Below are positions 4,749 to 5,780 of a DNA stretch of 5,780 nucleotides, in pieces. The DNA comes from JAULUH01 sp032111745 (GTDB taxonomy: Bacteria; Chloroflexota; Anaerolineae; JAAEKA01). Made by a program: the position numbers and the translations under genes. The stretch lies in assembly GCA_032111745.1 (NCBI GenBank), contig JAULUH010000350.1, positions 1-5,780 on the forward strand, read 5' to 3'. Within the stretch, counting starts at the first letter, position 1, and each line of letters starts with the position of its first letter. The notes below the pieces were generated by a model. The model saw nothing but the letters and a program-made list of their open reading frames with translations, did no database searches and was not told the origin of the DNA.

Positions 4749-5726
4749 ATGAATCCACCTATCGACTGGCTGCTAGAGGCTGAGCCCTGGCTGGCCTACC
4801 GGGCCAGGCTCGACCTGCTGGGGCAACCCGAGAGCGAACCCCAGGTGGAGCTGGCCCGGCAGGCCATGCTGGCCGATGCCCGGGTGCAGGCCCTGGTGGC
4901 GGAGCTGGCGGGGTGGCCGGGGACGGTGATCGCCAGCCACAAGAGCGCGGGCCAGCCCTTCCACAAGCTGACCTTCCTGGCCGACCTGGGACTCAAGGCC
5001 GGCGATCCCGGCGTGGACGCCATCATCACCCGCATTCTCGAGCACCAGTCGGCCGAGGGGCCGTTCCAGCTGCCCACCAACGTTCCAGAGCACTTCGGGG
5101 GCACGGGGCAGGAGGCGTGGGCCTGGGCTTTGTGCGACGCCCCGCTGGTCGTCTGCGCCCTGCTCAAGTTCGGCCTGCAGGACGAGCCGGCGGTCCAGGC
5201 GGCGGTCGCACACCTGGTTGGGCTGGTGCGCGATAACGGGTGGCCGTGCGCGGTCTCGCCGGAGCTGGGGAGGTTCCGCGGGCCCGGCCGCAAGGATGAC
5301 CCCTGCCCCTTCGCCAACCTGGCCATGCTCAAGGCCCTGTCGGCGGTCGCGGAGCTGCGGGATAGCCCGGCCAGCCGTACCGGGGCCGAGACCCTGCTCA
5401 GCCTGTGGCGCGAGAGCCTGGCGCAGCATCCCTACATGTTCTACATGGGCACCGACTTCCGCAAGCTCAAGGTGCCCTTCGTGTGGTACGACCTGATGCA
5501 CGTGCTGGATGTGTTGTCGCGGTTCCCCTGGCTGCGGCATGATCCACGGCTCCTTGACATGCTGGAGGTGTTGAAGGGCAAGGCCGATCCGCAAGGACGC
5601 TTCACCCTGGAGTCGGTCTGGACGGCGTGGAAGGATTGGGAGTTCGGGCAGAAGAAGACGCCGTCGCGCTGGCTCACCCTGCTGGCCTGGCGCATCGTCG
5701 GCCGGGTGGAGGCCGCGGCCCCATAG
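4749..5726 (+). CDS. Prenyltransferase/squalene-cyclase-like alpha-toroid protein, function unknown
   Basis: A 325-aa, probably soluble protein without signal peptide or membrane helices. The helical-repeat pattern (WLLEAEPWLAYRARLDLLG at 7-25, LTFLADLGL at 74-82, VDAIITRILEHQSAEGPFQ at 89-107, ALLKFGL, VAHLVGLVRDNGWPC to 167, LAMLKALSAVAEL, VLDVLSRFP, and DPQGRFTLESVWTAWKDWEFGQ at 280-301) resembles the hypothetical 'squalene cyclase-like' or 'prenyltransferase' proteins of bacteria that begin WLLE..P..RY..L.DLL. Members are sometimes misannotated as nitrogen fixation proteins. No DxDD catalytic motif of true triterpene cyclases is present. Cys129, Cys136, Cys167 and Cys186 with DDPCPFAN (183-190), H73 and the WYD at 246-248 could form a metal or active site, but that is speculation. 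Start ATG 4749 follows the GGTGATC array; no classical GGAGG is present. The stop TAG at 5724 is followed by a 42-base gap before the next gene. It may share a transcript with the membrane protein upstream. Confidence 0.8.
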   Translation: MNPPIDWLLEAEPWLAYRARLDLLGQPESEPQVELARQAMLADARVQALVAELAGWPGTVIASHKSAGQPFHKLTFLADLGLKAGDPGVDAIITRILEHQSAEGPFQLPTNVPEHFGGTGQEAWAWALCDAPLVVCALLKFGLQDEPAVQAAVAHLVGLVRDNGWPCAVSPELGRFRGPGRKDDPCPFANLAMLKALSAVAELRDSPASRTGAETLLSLWRESLAQHPYMFYMGTDFRKLKVPFVWYDLMHVLDVLSRFPWLRHDPRLLDMLEVLKGKADPQGRFTLESVWTAWKDWEFGQKKTPSRWLTLLAWRIVGRVEAAAP

Positions 5727-5768
5727 CCCGACACGCGGCAAGCCAACCCCCAAGAGGAGTGCTGCGGC

Positions 5769-5780
5769 ATGGCCAAGATA
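5769..5780 (+). CDS. Start of a further gene (first four codons only)
   Basis: GAGGAG (5754-5759) lies 9 bases before ATG 5769, and the frame reads Met-Ala-Lys-Ile to the window edge. It has the best Shine-Dalgarno among the + strand genes and is on the same strand as the preceding gene, 42 bases downstream of its stop. No product can be inferred from four residues. Confidence 0.55.

Noticed and set aside
4773..5753. A 326-codon minus-strand open frame opposite the alpha-toroid gene
   Set aside because: Antisense mirror frame with Gln/His/Arg-rich translation; the + strand frame has coherent helical repeats and a plausible start.

Overview
High-GC bacterial DNA with tightly packed genes, one GTG start, a probable leaderless gene and an intergenic 7-base tandem repeat. 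No rRNA, tRNA, CRISPR array, transposase or phage gene is visible. The protein style (notably the HIPWPGPEYW variant of the trehalose-phosphate synthase) and the heptamer repeat remind me of Chloroflexota. That is an impression from memory, not a test, and the phylum should be treated as open.

Left part (1-3155, + strand): a compact operon-like block. It holds the 3' part of a GT20 trehalose-6-phosphate synthase (otsA-like), a GT4-family retaining glycosyltransferase starting 1 nt after it, and a HAD-family trehalose-6-phosphate phosphatase (otsB-like) 12 nt further on. The first and third make trehalose in two steps: UDP- or other NDP-glucose plus glucose-6-phosphate gives trehalose-6-phosphate, then trehalose. 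The GT4 enzyme in the middle has no assignable substrate. Its position suggests a trehalose-linked glycoside or a co-regulated sugar product.

Middle (3165-4011, - strand): a convergent two-gene toxin-antitoxin-like module. mntA, a minimal nucleotidyltransferase with intact GSx10DxD, comes first, followed by hepT, a HEPN-domain protein. Two things are unusual. The two genes overlap by 95 nt, and the HepT RX4HXY motif reads RNILVYEY, so the expected catalytic histidine is tyrosine while the tyrosine that MntA enzymes AMPylate is kept. mntA has a good sigma70-like promoter placed so that transcription should begin at or next to its second ATG, which implies a leaderless mRNA. A perfect 9-bp inverted repeat abuts the -35 element.

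Right part (4103-5780, + strand): a near-consensus promoter (TTGACA, 17 nt, CATAAT), divergent from mntA, with a GC-rich foldable leader. It precedes a small four-helix membrane protein of unknown function with a Lys/Gln/Ser-rich N-terminal tail. Next come five 7-bp tandem repeats of GGTGATC type, a 325-aa protein resembling prenyltransferase/squalene-cyclase-like alpha-toroid proteins, and the first four codons of another gene.

The most interesting observations are the His-to-Tyr HepT with its overlapping antitoxin, the glycosyltransferase embedded between otsA and otsB, and the tandem repeat that matches the extended Shine-Dalgarno complement of 16S rRNA.
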